Source: Methanarcanum sp963640855 (lineage in GTDB: Archaea > Thermoplasmatota > Thermoplasmata > Methanomassiliicoccales > Methanomethylophilaceae). From it: a DNA stretch of 64,000 nucleotides. Below, one piece after another: positions 34,830 through 43,863 of the stretch (the first letter of the stretch is position 1; each line of letters opens with the position of its first letter). The position numbers were made by a program, and so were the translations under genes. The notes beneath the pieces are model-generated. The model was not told the origin of the DNA. It did not search any database and saw only the letters and a list, made by a program, of their open reading frames with translations. The stretch covers positions 1-64,000 of the forward strand of contig CAVIAJ010000001.1 of assembly GCA_963640855.1 (NCBI GenBank), in the 5' to 3' direction.

Positions 34830-34854
34830 TGCGGCACACAGAGTATTCCTGCAC

Positions 34855-36525
34855 TCAGTTTACCTTACGGCCTTCGAAGTACACTTCATCCGGAACAATT
34901 CTGCTGATCAGTTCGGTACGTTCTTTGGTTAAATCGACAGGCAGCATTATGAAATCGGCACGTTTGCCGACTGCAATCGATCCTGTCTCCGATTCGATTC
35001 CGATCTGTTTTGCACCGTTGATTGTGTATCCGTCAATCATACAGCCGATATCGACGGCCTGTTCGGGAGTCAGTGCGTAGTCTGTCGGCTCGACGTAATC
35101 TTTGTTGACATTTTCCTCACAGTATCTGCGCATGATACCGACTTCCATACTCACGAAAGGATTCCAATTGGAGAAGTCGTCGAAACCGATTTGATCGCAT
35201 CCGAATGTTACACATGCGCCTGCATCGTGAATATCCTTGATACGGTATTCATATCTGAAGCGGTCTCCGAGAGCTTTCTGCATGTGTTCGTATCCTCCGG
35301 ATACCTGCGGAGGTGCAATCCACCAGGGTGTGAAGTTGGCGAATACGCCGAGTTCTGCGAATCTGGGTATGTCTGCATCGGAACAGAGTTCGTTGTGCGC
35401 GAGTGTTACGGTTGTCTTCATCTTCCTTCCGAGTTCCTTCTGTGCGAGTTCGACTGCATCGAGACTCATCCTGATGGATGCATCTCCGATTACGTGAAGA
35501 TGTACATCGAGACCGTCTGCATCGCATTCCTTCATTATGTCCGCAAGCTGACGTGCTTCGAAGAGCCTTCCTCCGGTGAGTCCGTTGTCAAGACGGGGTT
35601 CGAGCATACATGCGGTGGAGATTGCGGAAGTTCCGTCGATCCATGCTTTGAACGTACGGACGTTCATGTGTTTGCTTCCGGCGTATTTCTCGCGGTAACG
35701 CTTGACCTCATCTACGGCATTGCCCACATCCTCGGGGAGCATAACTCCGTAGGAACCGTTGACATACACATCCCATTCTCCCGCTTCATCGAGTTTTGCG
35801 ATAAGATCGTAAATTTTCTCTCCGAAGGGCTGAGCTACACACATCGCACAGTCTGTGATTGTGGTAATTCCCATCTTTCTGCAGTAGGCGTTGAGACGTT
35901 TGAGTTCGGATATGAGGTAGTCATCGTCAATGGAATCTACGTTCGCAAGAACCGCTCTCATCGATACGCCCTCATAGAGCCATCCTGTTATGTGTCCGGC
36001 TTTGTCCCTGACGAAATAAGACAGTCCCGGAACGGGGTCGGGGGTGTCGTCACTGTAGTTGAGTTCTCTGAGCATTCTCGTGTTGGCCCAACCGCTGTGT
36101 GTTTCTTCTTCAAGGATGTAGATACATTCATCGGTACTGATTTTGTCGAGATCTTCCTTCGTGATGGATGCTCCTTCGAGGAAGGTTGCGAATATCATGA
36201 AGTAGTGGAACTTTTCGCCCCTGTCGGCACGGACTTTCTCGGCGATACTGTCGAGAATTGCCTTTTTGCCGTGTTCTCTTATTATCGGATATTTGAACAG
36301 CAATCCCACGGGAATCGATGCGGAGATGTGTGCGTGCGAATCGAGCATTCCGGGCATGATGAACTTACCCTTCATGTCACGGACTTCGCCTTCGTATTCT
36401 TTTATTCCGTTATCATCACCGACATAAACGAATTTTCCGTCTTTGACTGCCAAAGCCGTTGCTTTGGGATTTTTTCCGTCTTCAGTGAGGATGTTTGCGT
36501 TTTTGATTATCAGATCGGCTTTCAT
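34855..36525 (-). CDS. Amidohydrolase family 3 (YtcJ-like), copy 1
   Basis: 556 residues from ATG at 36525 (MKADLIIKNANILTEDGKNP, the typical start; the frame extends to 36576). The metal site is MLDSHAHI (family HxH; about residues 59-66). Later ligands are in HLHVIGDASIRMSLDAVE and TLAHNELCSD. YtcJ-like enzymes hydrolyse amides or related C-N bonds; substrate unknown. About 20 nt separate it from the nitrilase ahead, so they likely share a transcript. Confidence 0.85.
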   Translation of the reverse strand: MKADLIIKNANILTEDGKNPKATALAVKDGKFVYVGDDNGIKEYEGEVRDMKGKFIMPGMLDSHAHISASIPVGLLFKYPIIREHGKKAILDSIAEKVRADRGEKFHYFMIFATFLEGASITKEDLDKISTDECIYILEEETHSGWANTRMLRELNYSDDTPDPVPGLSYFVRDKAGHITGWLYEGVSMRAVLANVDSIDDDYLISELKRLNAYCRKMGITTITDCAMCVAQPFGEKIYDLIAKLDEAGEWDVYVNGSYGVMLPEDVGNAVDEVKRYREKYAGSKHMNVRTFKAWIDGTSAISTACMLEPRLDNGLTGGRLFEARQLADIMKECDADGLDVHLHVIGDASIRMSLDAVELAQKELGRKMKTTVTLAHNELCSDADIPRFAELGVFANFTPWWIAPPQVSGGYEHMQKALGDRFRYEYRIKDIHDAGACVTFGCDQIGFDDFSNWNPFVSMEVGIMRRYCEENVNKDYVEPTDYALTPEQAVDIGCMIDGYTINGAKQIGIESETGSIAVGKRADFIMLPVDLTKERTELISRIVPDEVYFEGRKVN

Positions 36526-36547
36526 AGCATTCACTTCTGCGAAACAA

Positions 36548-37576
36548 TCATTCCTTGTCGATGTTGTAGCAGTCATTATACATTTTTTTCAGGACGTTAT
36601 TGTTGAAATAATGGCCTTCCTGAATCTTGATGAGATCCATATAGAGTTCGGGGTGACGGTCTTTGAATAAGTAAAGTCCCCATCCGTTGGTGACCTGAGC
36701 CTTCTTGTTGTCGAGTACGGGCCATCCGATGTCTGCAATTGCAATACCTTCGGGTTCATCTTCAGGTGCTTCCGCAAGGACCAATCCGCGTGCATTTACA
36801 ACCATGCTGTGGTGGAGTGCACCGGGGTTGCCTGCATTGGCTGCGATGATTGTAAGTCCGTTGCTCATAGCCTCGGAAATAATCATGGATTTGATGAATC
36901 TGTATGTTGCATCCGTTTCAATCTTCGAATCCTGGAATTCTCTCGGAATGCCTGTAAGGAGCAGAAGGATATCCACACCTTTGATTCCGTATATGCGGTA
37001 TGTTTCCTCGAAGAATGAGTCGTAGCATATTGCCATGCCTATGCGGCCGATTGGTGTATCGAACACAGGGAATCCCTGTCCGTTGGAGTTGATGAGCTGT
37101 TCTCCTCCGGGGAGGTGTACTTTGTCGTAACGTCCGATGTAACCGTCGGGTCCGACAAGGACGGCAGTGTTATAGTAGATTGCAGGATCGATTTCGCTGC
37201 GTCTTGCCATACACCACGAGACGTACACTTTCTTTTCTTTTGCCTTCTCTATGATTGCCTGACAGAATTTGCTCTCGGGAACATACTCTGTGAATTCGTA
37301 CAGGTATCTTGCCGTTTCTTCGTCGGCACTGCCTCTGATTGAGTTGGCGTAATCTGTCCTGCTTGATGAAATTCCGTCGCCTGTTCCTTCGGGGAATACG
37401 ATGAGTTCACATCCTTTTGCAGCACACTGATCGATGTATTCCAGTACGCGCTGAAGGTTGTCCTTTCCATCGGGATGCAGATCGACGTCCATACCGACGG
37501 CGGCTGCTTTGACGTTTCTGGCTTTGCTGAAGTCTACTTTCTTATTCATACCCTGCGAATGACACTCGTGACACAT
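36548..37576 (-). CDS. Carbon-nitrogen hydrolase (nitrilase superfamily)
   Basis: 342 residues. The catalytic triad is visible: Glu in ELIVFPEGTG, Lys in YDKVHLPGGEQ, and Cys in GMAICYDSFFEE. The family cleaves nitriles or amides, or N-carbamoyl groups. The length and the added C-terminal 70 residues resemble aliphatic-amidase-like members. Start at ATG 37576 has an AAGGT site; MNKKVDF at 37549 is an alternative. It lies between two amidohydrolases in the same direction. Confidence 0.87.
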   Translation of the reverse strand: MCHECHSQGMNKKVDFSKARNVKAAAVGMDVDLHPDGKDNLQRVLEYIDQCAAKGCELIVFPEGTGDGISSSRTDYANSIRGSADEETARYLYEFTEYVPESKFCQAIIEKAKEKKVYVSWCMARRSEIDPAIYYNTAVLVGPDGYIGRYDKVHLPGGEQLINSNGQGFPVFDTPIGRIGMAICYDSFFEETYRIYGIKGVDILLLLTGIPREFQDSKIETDATYRFIKSMIISEAMSNGLTIIAANAGNPGALHHSMVVNARGLVLAEAPEDEPEGIAIADIGWPVLDNKKAQVTNGWGLYLFKDRHPELYMDLIKIQEGHYFNNNVLKKMYNDCYNIDKE

Positions 37577-37636
37577 AATAACTACCTTCTTTAAAATTCT
37601 GTCAAATAATATGATGAAAACATAATGAAATTAACC

Positions 37637-37660
37637 GACGGGAGGTGTTGTCCTCCCGTC
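37637..37660. terminator. Hairpin terminator between amidohydrolase copy 2 and the nitrilase
   Basis: GACGGGAGG-TGTTGT-CCTCCCGTC, a perfect 9-bp stem in the 100-nt gap. Confidence 0.65.
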
Positions 37661-37676
37661 TTTTGTTTCTGAGTAC

Positions 37677-39308
37677 TCAGTCCCTCTTGAATCTGGTGAT
37701 ACCGTCCATGATTGTCTCGTGGACTTTCACATCGTGGATGGTGTAGGGATCGATTTCAAAGAGGTTCTCTTCCAGAACAACCATATCTGCGTACTTTCCG
37801 ACTTCGATCGAACCGATCTTGTCTTCCATGCGCATGACGTATGCGTTGTTGATTGTGTACGCTTCTATGATGTCTTCGATTGTCAGACGTTCGTCGGGCT
37901 GAGAGATGTATGCATCTTTCTTTCCTTCGGGCTGTCTCGTGAATGCACATTCGACGTTAGGCATAGGCTTGAATGTGGTGAGATCCGTAGGATAATCGGA
38001 ACTGAGAGAGAGTTTTCCTCCTCCGTTCTTGATCGATTTCATCGGGTAGGCTTTTGCCTGTGTGAGTTCGTCGATCATTTTAATCAACTTTTCATCCGCA
38101 ATAGCAGCGAACCAACGTCCGGTACTGTTACCGACGACATTGTATTTTCCGAATTTGTCAAGATCTTCGGGGAATACGTACGCGGAGTGCGAACACACGA
38201 TACGCATGTCGTTGTATCCTGCCGCACGGAGTTTACCTGCGGCTTCGAGCAGATCGTGGACGGTAAGAGAACCGATTGCATGTACGTTGAGATCCAATCC
38301 AGCTTTTGCGGCTTCCTCTCCCCAGTGGAAGAGTTCATCTACACCCATTGTGGGTTTGACTACATCCGCGTCGGGATATGCATTGGGAATTGCAGCCGAG
38401 AAGTTCTCCAACGTTCCGTCGTTGAGAATCTTCAGGAATGTGCAGCGGATCCTGTCGGTTGTGTACTTTTTCTTGAGTTTCTTGGATTCCTGGAGAGCGA
38501 ATTCGATGTTCTGTTTGTTACCGATGACACCGCAGCAGTCCAAACGGACGGGGCACCTGATGTCGCCGACAATGTCTACGAGTTCGTCCCTCATCAGGAA
38601 CTCGCCGAAGTCGTAGTTACCGCAGTCGACGAGTGATGTCAGTCCGAGTTCGGAACACTCTGCAAGGAACTCTTCCGTGGATTTGTCGAGAAGGGATTCT
38701 TCGATGTAGTCTCCCGCAGCAAGAATCTTGTTGGTGGCCATGCTCTCTTTGACGTAACCAGTGGGGTTGCCTTCGGAGTCACGGTAGTAGAGGTGACCTG
38801 CCTCACGGTCGGGATCGGGAGTGTCTTTGTTGACGCCCGCAAGCTCCAGTGCTTTGGAATTACACCAGCCGCAGTGACCGCTGGCCGAGAAGACGGCAAT
38901 GGGTTTGTCCGAGCAGATTTCATCGAGATCCGCCTTGTTCGGTCCCGTCTCTCCGAAATATGCATCATTCCAGCCCATTCCCATATATGCTTTGAGTTCG
39001 GGGTGTGCGTCGATGAAGTCTTTGATTGTTTTCTTCATCTCTGCAAAGTCGGCAGTAGGAGAGATCCTGATGAGGCCCCTGATGACGATGGACATAACTG
39101 CGTGAAGGTGTCCGTCGATGATACCGGGTATCATGAGCCTTCCGCCGAGATCCTCGACTTCGGCTCCGTCCTTTGCGTATGCCATCGCGCCTTTGCCGTC
39201 ACCGACATAAACAATCTTGGTGTCTTCCGTAACTACTGCTTCCGCCCAAGGCTGTTTCTTGTTGACCGTGTAGATCTTTCCGTTTTTGAATACTCTTGTT
39301 TTTGCCAT
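37677..39308 (-). CDS. Amidohydrolase family 3 (YtcJ-like), copy 2
   Basis: 543 residues from ATG at 39308 (MAKTRVFKNGKIYTVNKKQP; the frame is open upstream to 39389 but without support). The metal motif is IIDGHLHAVMS, with LDLNVHAIGSLTVHDLLEA and IVCSHSAYVF later. Paralogous in fold to the copy at 34855 but clearly diverged (different HxH context: GHLH against SHAH). Substrate unknown. Last gene of a possible PaaK-ACT-SelB-like-DUF6198-amidohydrolase run. Confidence 0.85.
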   Translation of the reverse strand: MAKTRVFKNGKIYTVNKKQPWAEAVVTEDTKIVYVGDGKGAMAYAKDGAEVEDLGGRLMIPGIIDGHLHAVMSIVIRGLIRISPTADFAEMKKTIKDFIDAHPELKAYMGMGWNDAYFGETGPNKADLDEICSDKPIAVFSASGHCGWCNSKALELAGVNKDTPDPDREAGHLYYRDSEGNPTGYVKESMATNKILAAGDYIEESLLDKSTEEFLAECSELGLTSLVDCGNYDFGEFLMRDELVDIVGDIRCPVRLDCCGVIGNKQNIEFALQESKKLKKKYTTDRIRCTFLKILNDGTLENFSAAIPNAYPDADVVKPTMGVDELFHWGEEAAKAGLDLNVHAIGSLTVHDLLEAAGKLRAAGYNDMRIVCSHSAYVFPEDLDKFGKYNVVGNSTGRWFAAIADEKLIKMIDELTQAKAYPMKSIKNGGGKLSLSSDYPTDLTTFKPMPNVECAFTRQPEGKKDAYISQPDERLTIEDIIEAYTINNAYVMRMEDKIGSIEVGKYADMVVLEENLFEIDPYTIHDVKVHETIMDGITRFKRD

Positions 39309-39388
39309 AATGACAGTTCTTCCGATTGTTTTGCCGGATATCTCCAGCAATGTGTTCAACAACTCCCTATTATAGAAAGATAACTGCA

Positions 39389-40069
39389 TTATTCATCGGA
39401 ATGTACGTCGATTTTTATCGGCTCATAATCTATCCACATGAGCAGACCGGCTCTGTCCATTGTTCTGAAGAAGATATTAACCATCGGACCTACGGCAATG
39501 ATGAACATCACAGTACCTTCCCTTATTCCGCTGATTTCGGGAAGGAATATCAGAGAAATAACAATCGATGCCACGATACAGCTGAAGTCGAAGACTATCT
39601 TCGTATGTCCGAAGTTGAGATCTTTTACGCGTGCTACAAACCTCACGAAGAAATCGCCGGGGAGCATCGAGATTGACGATACCATACTCAGTGCGATACC
39701 GAATGCCAAAAGTACTGCGGAAATCAGTTCGATTGCCCACTGTTCAAGATAATTATCCGGAACAATGCCTTCGAACACTGTGAGGAAAACATCGCAGAGG
39801 TAACTGAATATAATCACGAATACCGCACACAGTGCGTACATCGGTTTGTAATTGTGTTTCATTACGAGTATTCCCGCAATGAACAGAATCATGTTGAAAG
39901 CAAATGTCCACGCACCGAACGAGAGCGTACCGGGAATGAGGCTGAGCGTATACGGAACCGAAGAAATCGGAGATACGCCCAGCGATGCCTTCGTAGACAG
40001 TGAGGCCGAGAGGGCCATGATCGTCAGGGCAATCACGAATACCGCTGCTTTCCTGACGATGCATTTCAT
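39389..40069 (-). CDS. DUF6198 / YczE-YitT-like membrane protein
   Basis: 226 residues, five to six hydrophobic helices. The N-terminal helix is followed by SLSTKASLGVSPISSVPYTLS, the segment characteristic of YczE/YyaS-type membrane proteins. A conserved SMLPGDFFVRF loop follows near residue 135. Probably a transporter or membrane sensor; function not established. It begins 13 nt after the SelB-like factor gene in the same direction. Confidence 0.8.
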   Translation of the reverse strand: MKCIVRKAAVFVIALTIMALSASLSTKASLGVSPISSVPYTLSLIPGTLSFGAWTFAFNMILFIAGILVMKHNYKPMYALCAVFVIIFSYLCDVFLTVFEGIVPDNYLEQWAIELISAVLLAFGIALSMVSSISMLPGDFFVRFVARVKDLNFGHTKIVFDFSCIVASIVISLIFLPEISGIREGTVMFIIAVGPMVNIFFRTMDRAGLLMWIDYEPIKIDVHSDE

Positions 40070-40082
40070 CCCGATGCTGTCC

Positions 40083-41045
40083 TCATTCCAGAATGAATGA
40101 TCCTACTACTCTCAGCTTTCCGCCTTCGAGGTACATCATGATTGCTTTGTCGCCGGGTTTGTGGATTATGTCCACTTCCGTTTCCATCGTGAGTGTCGGG
40201 GATCTGAAATCTCCTTCATCCGAAGAAGATGTTACGCGGCAGGGAACCATCTGCATCCAGTGGCCGATGTGCATAACCATACCCTCTTTGACGGGAGTAG
40301 GCCAATATTTTACAAGCGTCGCTTTCGCCGTAATCTTTTTGGTCATTTTGACCGAAGGGTCGGTTGTGGCGACATATCCTCTGTCCAATTCATCGGATTC
40401 GATGCCTCTGAGAGCAAGACCGACATGATCTCCCTTGATACCGTCCTGAGCGTCGATATCGTGTTTCTGTATCGATTTCAGGATGATTTCCTTTTTGAGA
40501 GGGTAGATTGTCATTTTGTCGTGTACTTTGAAATAACCGTCGATGACGGAACCCAAAACCACCGTTCCGACACCTTTGACGTTGAAGTGGCTGTCGATAG
40601 GACATGAACCGCATGTTCCGGCACCCGCTTCTTTCTTGGTTTCGCATGCGAGACCGATTAACATTTCCCTGGTTTTGATGGGGTCGTCTTCGAGGGGTTG
40701 GTATCCCTCGAGAGATGTGCCCGCCAATAAGGGTTTGAGCTGTTCGGGTTGGATGTAGTTCCTGAGAACAATCCATCCTTTGTCGATACCGACGGAATCA
40801 ATCATCACAATCGTCTCGCCGAGGTGACTGTCGATTTTCTCCACGACAAGGATAGCATATTCCGCCATCGATGCCGCGTAGAAGAGCGATGAAAGCTTGT
40901 CAGGGTATTTTGTAGGCTCAATCAATGTAACGGAATCGTTTCCCTTCTTCAGTTCGAAGAAGGTCATATCGGTAACCGTACCTTTCTTACCTACATCGGA
41001 AGCAAAGCTGTTGCTTCCGGCGATGACGACGTTGAGATTTCCCAT
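40083..41045 (-). CDS. SelB/EF-Tu-like factor with degenerate GTPase domain (aSelBL-type)
   Basis: 320 residues. The N-terminal third aligns with an EF-Tu/SelB G domain reduced to a skeleton. There is no GHVDHGKT P-loop (it reads AGSNSFASDVGKKG), and the DxPGH switch is replaced by EPTKYPD, yet AASMAEYAILVVEKID keeps the G3-G4 strand context. Domain 2 is intact (DSHFNVKGVGTVVLGSVIDG, then GIKGDHVGLALRGI) and a domain 3 barrel follows. A family of archaeal SelB-like factors without GTPase residues is known; its role is unsolved. The gene is 4 nt after the ACT gene in a run headed by PaaK. Confidence 0.78.
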   Translation of the reverse strand: MGNLNVVIAGSNSFASDVGKKGTVTDMTFFELKKGNDSVTLIEPTKYPDKLSSLFYAASMAEYAILVVEKIDSHLGETIVMIDSVGIDKGWIVLRNYIQPEQLKPLLAGTSLEGYQPLEDDPIKTREMLIGLACETKKEAGAGTCGSCPIDSHFNVKGVGTVVLGSVIDGYFKVHDKMTIYPLKKEIILKSIQKHDIDAQDGIKGDHVGLALRGIESDELDRGYVATTDPSVKMTKKITAKATLVKYWPTPVKEGMVMHIGHWMQMVPCRVTSSSDEGDFRSPTLTMETEVDIIHKPGDKAIMMYLEGGKLRVVGSFILE

Positions 41046-41049
41046 AGGC

Positions 41050-41478
41050 TCACAGGTCCTTCGCTGTGATGACCTTCATTCCGGCGTCCCTGAATGCTTT
41101 GATGGCTGCTTCGGGTTCGTCGACTCTGAGGAATATAATCGGTTCGTCGGAACCTTCGTGTGCGTAACCGTACTCGATGTTGATGTCTGCTTCACCGAGA
41201 ACATCCGCAGCGGAGAAGAGACCTCCGGGTACATCCGCAACCGATACCGCGACGAGTTCCGTTTTCTTGATAATCAGGTTCTTTGCTTTGAGTTTCTCAT
41301 ACGAATCCTCGGGATTGTCGACGATGGCCCTGAACACACCGAATCCGGAGGATTCGGAGATGTTGAATGCCTTGAGGTTGACACCGCATTCTTTGAGCGC
41401 TTTTGCCATGTTGGCGAGGCTTCCCGGTTCGTTGTTGACGAATATGGAGAGTTGTGTAATCACGTCTTTGCCTGTCAT
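41050..41478 (-). CDS. ACT domain protein (tandem ACT)
   Basis: 142 residues, two ACT units: ITQLSIFVNNEPGSLANMAKAL (about 6-27) and ELVAVSVADVPGGLFSAADVL (about 73-93). ACT pairs bind amino acids. Proteins of this type commonly sit next to PaaK-family ligases, as here: ATG directly follows the TAA of the ligase. Likely an aromatic-amino-acid sensor acting on the ligase (inference). Confidence 0.9.
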   Translation of the reverse strand: MTGKDVITQLSIFVNNEPGSLANMAKALKECGVNLKAFNISESSGFGVFRAIVDNPEDSYEKLKAKNLIIKKTELVAVSVADVPGGLFSAADVLGEADINIEYGYAHEGSDEPIIFLRVDEPEAAIKAFRDAGMKVITAKDL

Positions 41479-42777
41479 TTATAACACCCTGTTATCAATC
41501 ACTCTTTTGGCCTTACCTTCGAATCTCGGGAGTGTTCCCGGTTCTTTGAGTTCAATCCTGACAGCGATGTTCAGATATTTCTTCATCTCGCCTTCAATCT
41601 TTGCTTTGAGAAGCATCATATCGGCCATCTTATCGCTGAATGCTTCGTTCTTGAGTTCGACCTGAACGGTCATCTGATCGAGCGAACCGTTCCTGTTGAC
41701 GATGATCATGTACTGATTTCCTACTTCGGGAATCTGCATGAGTGTGTGCTCCACCTGCGACGGGAACACGTTGATACCTCTGACGATGAGCATATCGTCG
41801 GATCTTCCCGTGATTCTTTCAATCCTCGGTGAAGTCCTTCCGCAGGGACATTCCATATTCATGAGACACGTAAGATCTTTAATTCTGTACCTTACGAGCG
41901 GGAAGGCTTCTTTCTTAAGCATGGTGACGACCATTTCACCTTTCTGTCCGGGTTCGAGTACTTCTCCTGTTTCCGGATCGATGATTTCCACATACACCAT
42001 ATCGGACTGCATGTGGATTCCCTTGCGTTCCTCGCATTCGGTGAACATAGGTCCCGCCATCTCGGATGTTCCGTAGATATCGTACGCTTTGACACCCATG
42101 GATTCTTCGATGTGAGCTCTCATTCCTTCGGTCCACGGTTCCGCACCGACTACAGCTTTTCTGAGTTTGGTGTCTCTTCTGATGTCGACACCCATCTTCT
42201 GTGCGACCTCTCCGATGTGAATGAGGTATGAGGGCGTACAGGCGATTGCGGTAACGCCCAAATCGCACATAAGTTCGATCTGACGTTCGGTGTTACCTGT
42301 TCCCGAGGGAAGTACGGTTGCACCTACTTTCTCGGCACCGTAGTGAAGACCGAGACCGCCCGTGAACAGTCCGTATCCGTAGGATACCTGCATTGTATCG
42401 TCTTTTCCGATACCTACAGACGTAAGGGATCTTGCAAGTGCTTCGGTCCAATAGCCGAGATCGTTTTCAGTGTAACCGACGAGTGTGGGCTTACCTGTGG
42501 TACCGGATGATACGTGGTACCTGATAAGATCCTTCTGAGGCGATGTGAAGAGACCTGTGGGGTAGTTGTCCCTGAGGTCCTGTTTGTACATGAACGGGAG
42601 CTTGGAAACATCGCGCAGACAGCGGATATCATCCGGACGCACGTCTGCCGCTTTCATTCTGTCATGGTAAAACTGGTTGAATTCGTAGAGGTGTGAAATA
42701 AGTTTCTTCACGCTTTCATACTGCATCTTTTCCATTTCTTCTTTCGGCATGCATTCCATTTTTGAGTCCCAATACAT
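41479..42777 (-). CDS. paaK: Phenylacetate-CoA ligase family protein (PaaK), copy 2
   Basis: 432 residues. YHVSSGTTGKPTLVGYTEND, DIYGTSEMAGPMFTECEE and GRSDDMLIVRGINVFPSQVE are the ATP, acyl and hinge motifs. CPCGR with an upstream Cys resembles a zinc knuckle. GGAGG eight nt before the ATG and a TATA-like CGTATATTTAGG about 25 nt further up give a normal leadered promoter. Coupled to the ACT gene. See the iorAB entry for the likely aryl-acid pathway. Confidence 0.92.
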   Translation of the reverse strand: MYWDSKMECMPKEEMEKMQYESVKKLISHLYEFNQFYHDRMKAADVRPDDIRCLRDVSKLPFMYKQDLRDNYPTGLFTSPQKDLIRYHVSSGTTGKPTLVGYTENDLGYWTEALARSLTSVGIGKDDTMQVSYGYGLFTGGLGLHYGAEKVGATVLPSGTGNTERQIELMCDLGVTAIACTPSYLIHIGEVAQKMGVDIRRDTKLRKAVVGAEPWTEGMRAHIEESMGVKAYDIYGTSEMAGPMFTECEERKGIHMQSDMVYVEIIDPETGEVLEPGQKGEMVVTMLKKEAFPLVRYRIKDLTCLMNMECPCGRTSPRIERITGRSDDMLIVRGINVFPSQVEHTLMQIPEVGNQYMIIVNRNGSLDQMTVQVELKNEAFSDKMADMMLLKAKIEGEMKKYLNIAVRIELKEPGTLPRFEGKAKRVIDNRVL

Positions 42778-42883
42778 TATTCAGGCCTCCTAAATCGCCC
42801 TAAATATACGTCTTTAATAAATATTACGTATAACACATCAGAGAGTCAATCCGTACCGTTCGGATAACATCTGACTTTCAGAC

Positions 42884-43558
42884 ATGATTATAAGAGCAGT
42901 CCCGTATGCATACTCTATGGGCATACGCAGCGGATTGGAAGATCTCATGGCAAAATGCAGAGAGCATGCCGAATATCTCAACGACGGCATCTCCAAGACC
43001 GAAGGCGATCCCAGAGGGACATGTTTCTGGTCGATGTACAACAGAGTGAAGATTACCGAAGAAATCATTTCGGTTTACGACAGAAGATGGGGTCCCGACA
43101 TCATATCCAGATTAGATGAATCCGGTGTTTCCGAGATTTACGACAGGATTGTGACGGTTACCAGAGATATGTATGTGGATATTGTCTCAGCAGTCGAGAA
43201 AGCAGTCAAAGACTGTCTCAAAATGTATACTTCTTCGAAAGTGAAAGAGAATGCATTGGATAAAAACAACCGTCTTTATCTCAGAAATATTCTGATGAGT
43301 TCCTGCGAGGCAGGTGTTATCGACAGGAACACAATGAAAACCTGGGACGATCTGCTGATGATAAGGAATCTCGCCGTTCATGAAAATTCGGTATCGGACA
43401 GAACGATGATTTTGAAAATCGGAGATACCGAGATTAATATGAGAGCCGGAAGAATGATGAAAGGTCCCCTGGGGACCTACGTCATTCTTACCGACACCGT
43501 CACGGATCTGTTTTTCCAATGGCTTACGTCGATGCACAAAACATTCAGTCAATCCTGA
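42884..43558 (+). CDS. Hypothetical all-helical protein with a HEPN-type R-x4-H motif
   Basis: 224 residues, no family recognised with certainty. It is mostly helical, and near residue 161-166 reads RNLAVH, the RX4-6H arrangement of HEPN ribonucleases, set in MIRNLAVHENS as in several HEPN proteins. An N-terminal basic/acidic helical part (about 1-110) precedes it. No partner nucleotidyltransferase (MNT) adjoins, so it is not a classic HEPN-MNT toxin pair. The 3' end overlaps a convergent small gene by 14 nt. Confidence 0.6.
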   Translation: MIIRAVPYAYSMGIRSGLEDLMAKCREHAEYLNDGISKTEGDPRGTCFWSMYNRVKITEEIISVYDRRWGPDIISRLDESGVSEIYDRIVTVTRDMYVDIVSAVEKAVKDCLKMYTSSKVKENALDKNNRLYLRNILMSSCEAGVIDRNTMKTWDDLLMIRNLAVHENSVSDRTMILKIGDTEINMRAGRMMKGPLGTYVILTDTVTDLFFQWLTSMHKTFSQS

Positions 43559-43784
43559 CCGCACCTTTGTTCACAAGACCTACTGCGATTTTCAGCATCT
43601 TGTGCATGCAGGGTTCGGCGTAGAAATCCTTCCTGACGGTAAGTGCGCTGTACATCTCATCGGGATCCTTTCCTTTGAGATCGGATATCTCTCTGATTCC
43701 GAGCAGATACATTCCGATACAGCATTTTTCACTCACGGAAGGTATTTTCATGAGTTTCGCAACGACTTCTTCCTGTTCTCCCAT
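43545..43784 (-). CDS. Small helix-hairpin-helix protein (Cdd1/pathogenicity-locus-like)
   Basis: 79 residues from ATG at 43784 (the frame extends to 43832). The segment MKIPSVSEKCCIGMYLLGIR, then EISDLKGKDPDEMY, is the HhH pattern of the Cdd1 family, followed by Cys-containing CMHKML and an ARAIVYLA-like helix. A small DNA- or nucleotide-binding protein of unknown role. Confidence 0.7.
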   Translation of the reverse strand: MGEQEEVVAKLMKIPSVSEKCCIGMYLLGIREISDLKGKDPDEMYSALTVRKDFYAEPCMHKMLKIAVGLVNKGAVRID

Positions 43785-43863
43785 GACTGTAATTAGGTCA
43801 CTGTCCGGTAATAAAGTAATCGCCGTTAACAATCCTTATTACCTGTTTTCATAATCACCGGAT

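Noticed and set aside
35191..36606. Plus-strand open frame of 471 codons opposite amidohydrolase copy 1
   Set aside because: It lies exactly antisense to a clear amidohydrolase, is Cys- and Phe-rich without motifs, and reflects codon bias of the minus-strand gene.
37719..38636. Plus-strand open frame of 305 codons opposite amidohydrolase copy 2
   Set aside because: Antisense shadow of a well-supported gene; no family features.
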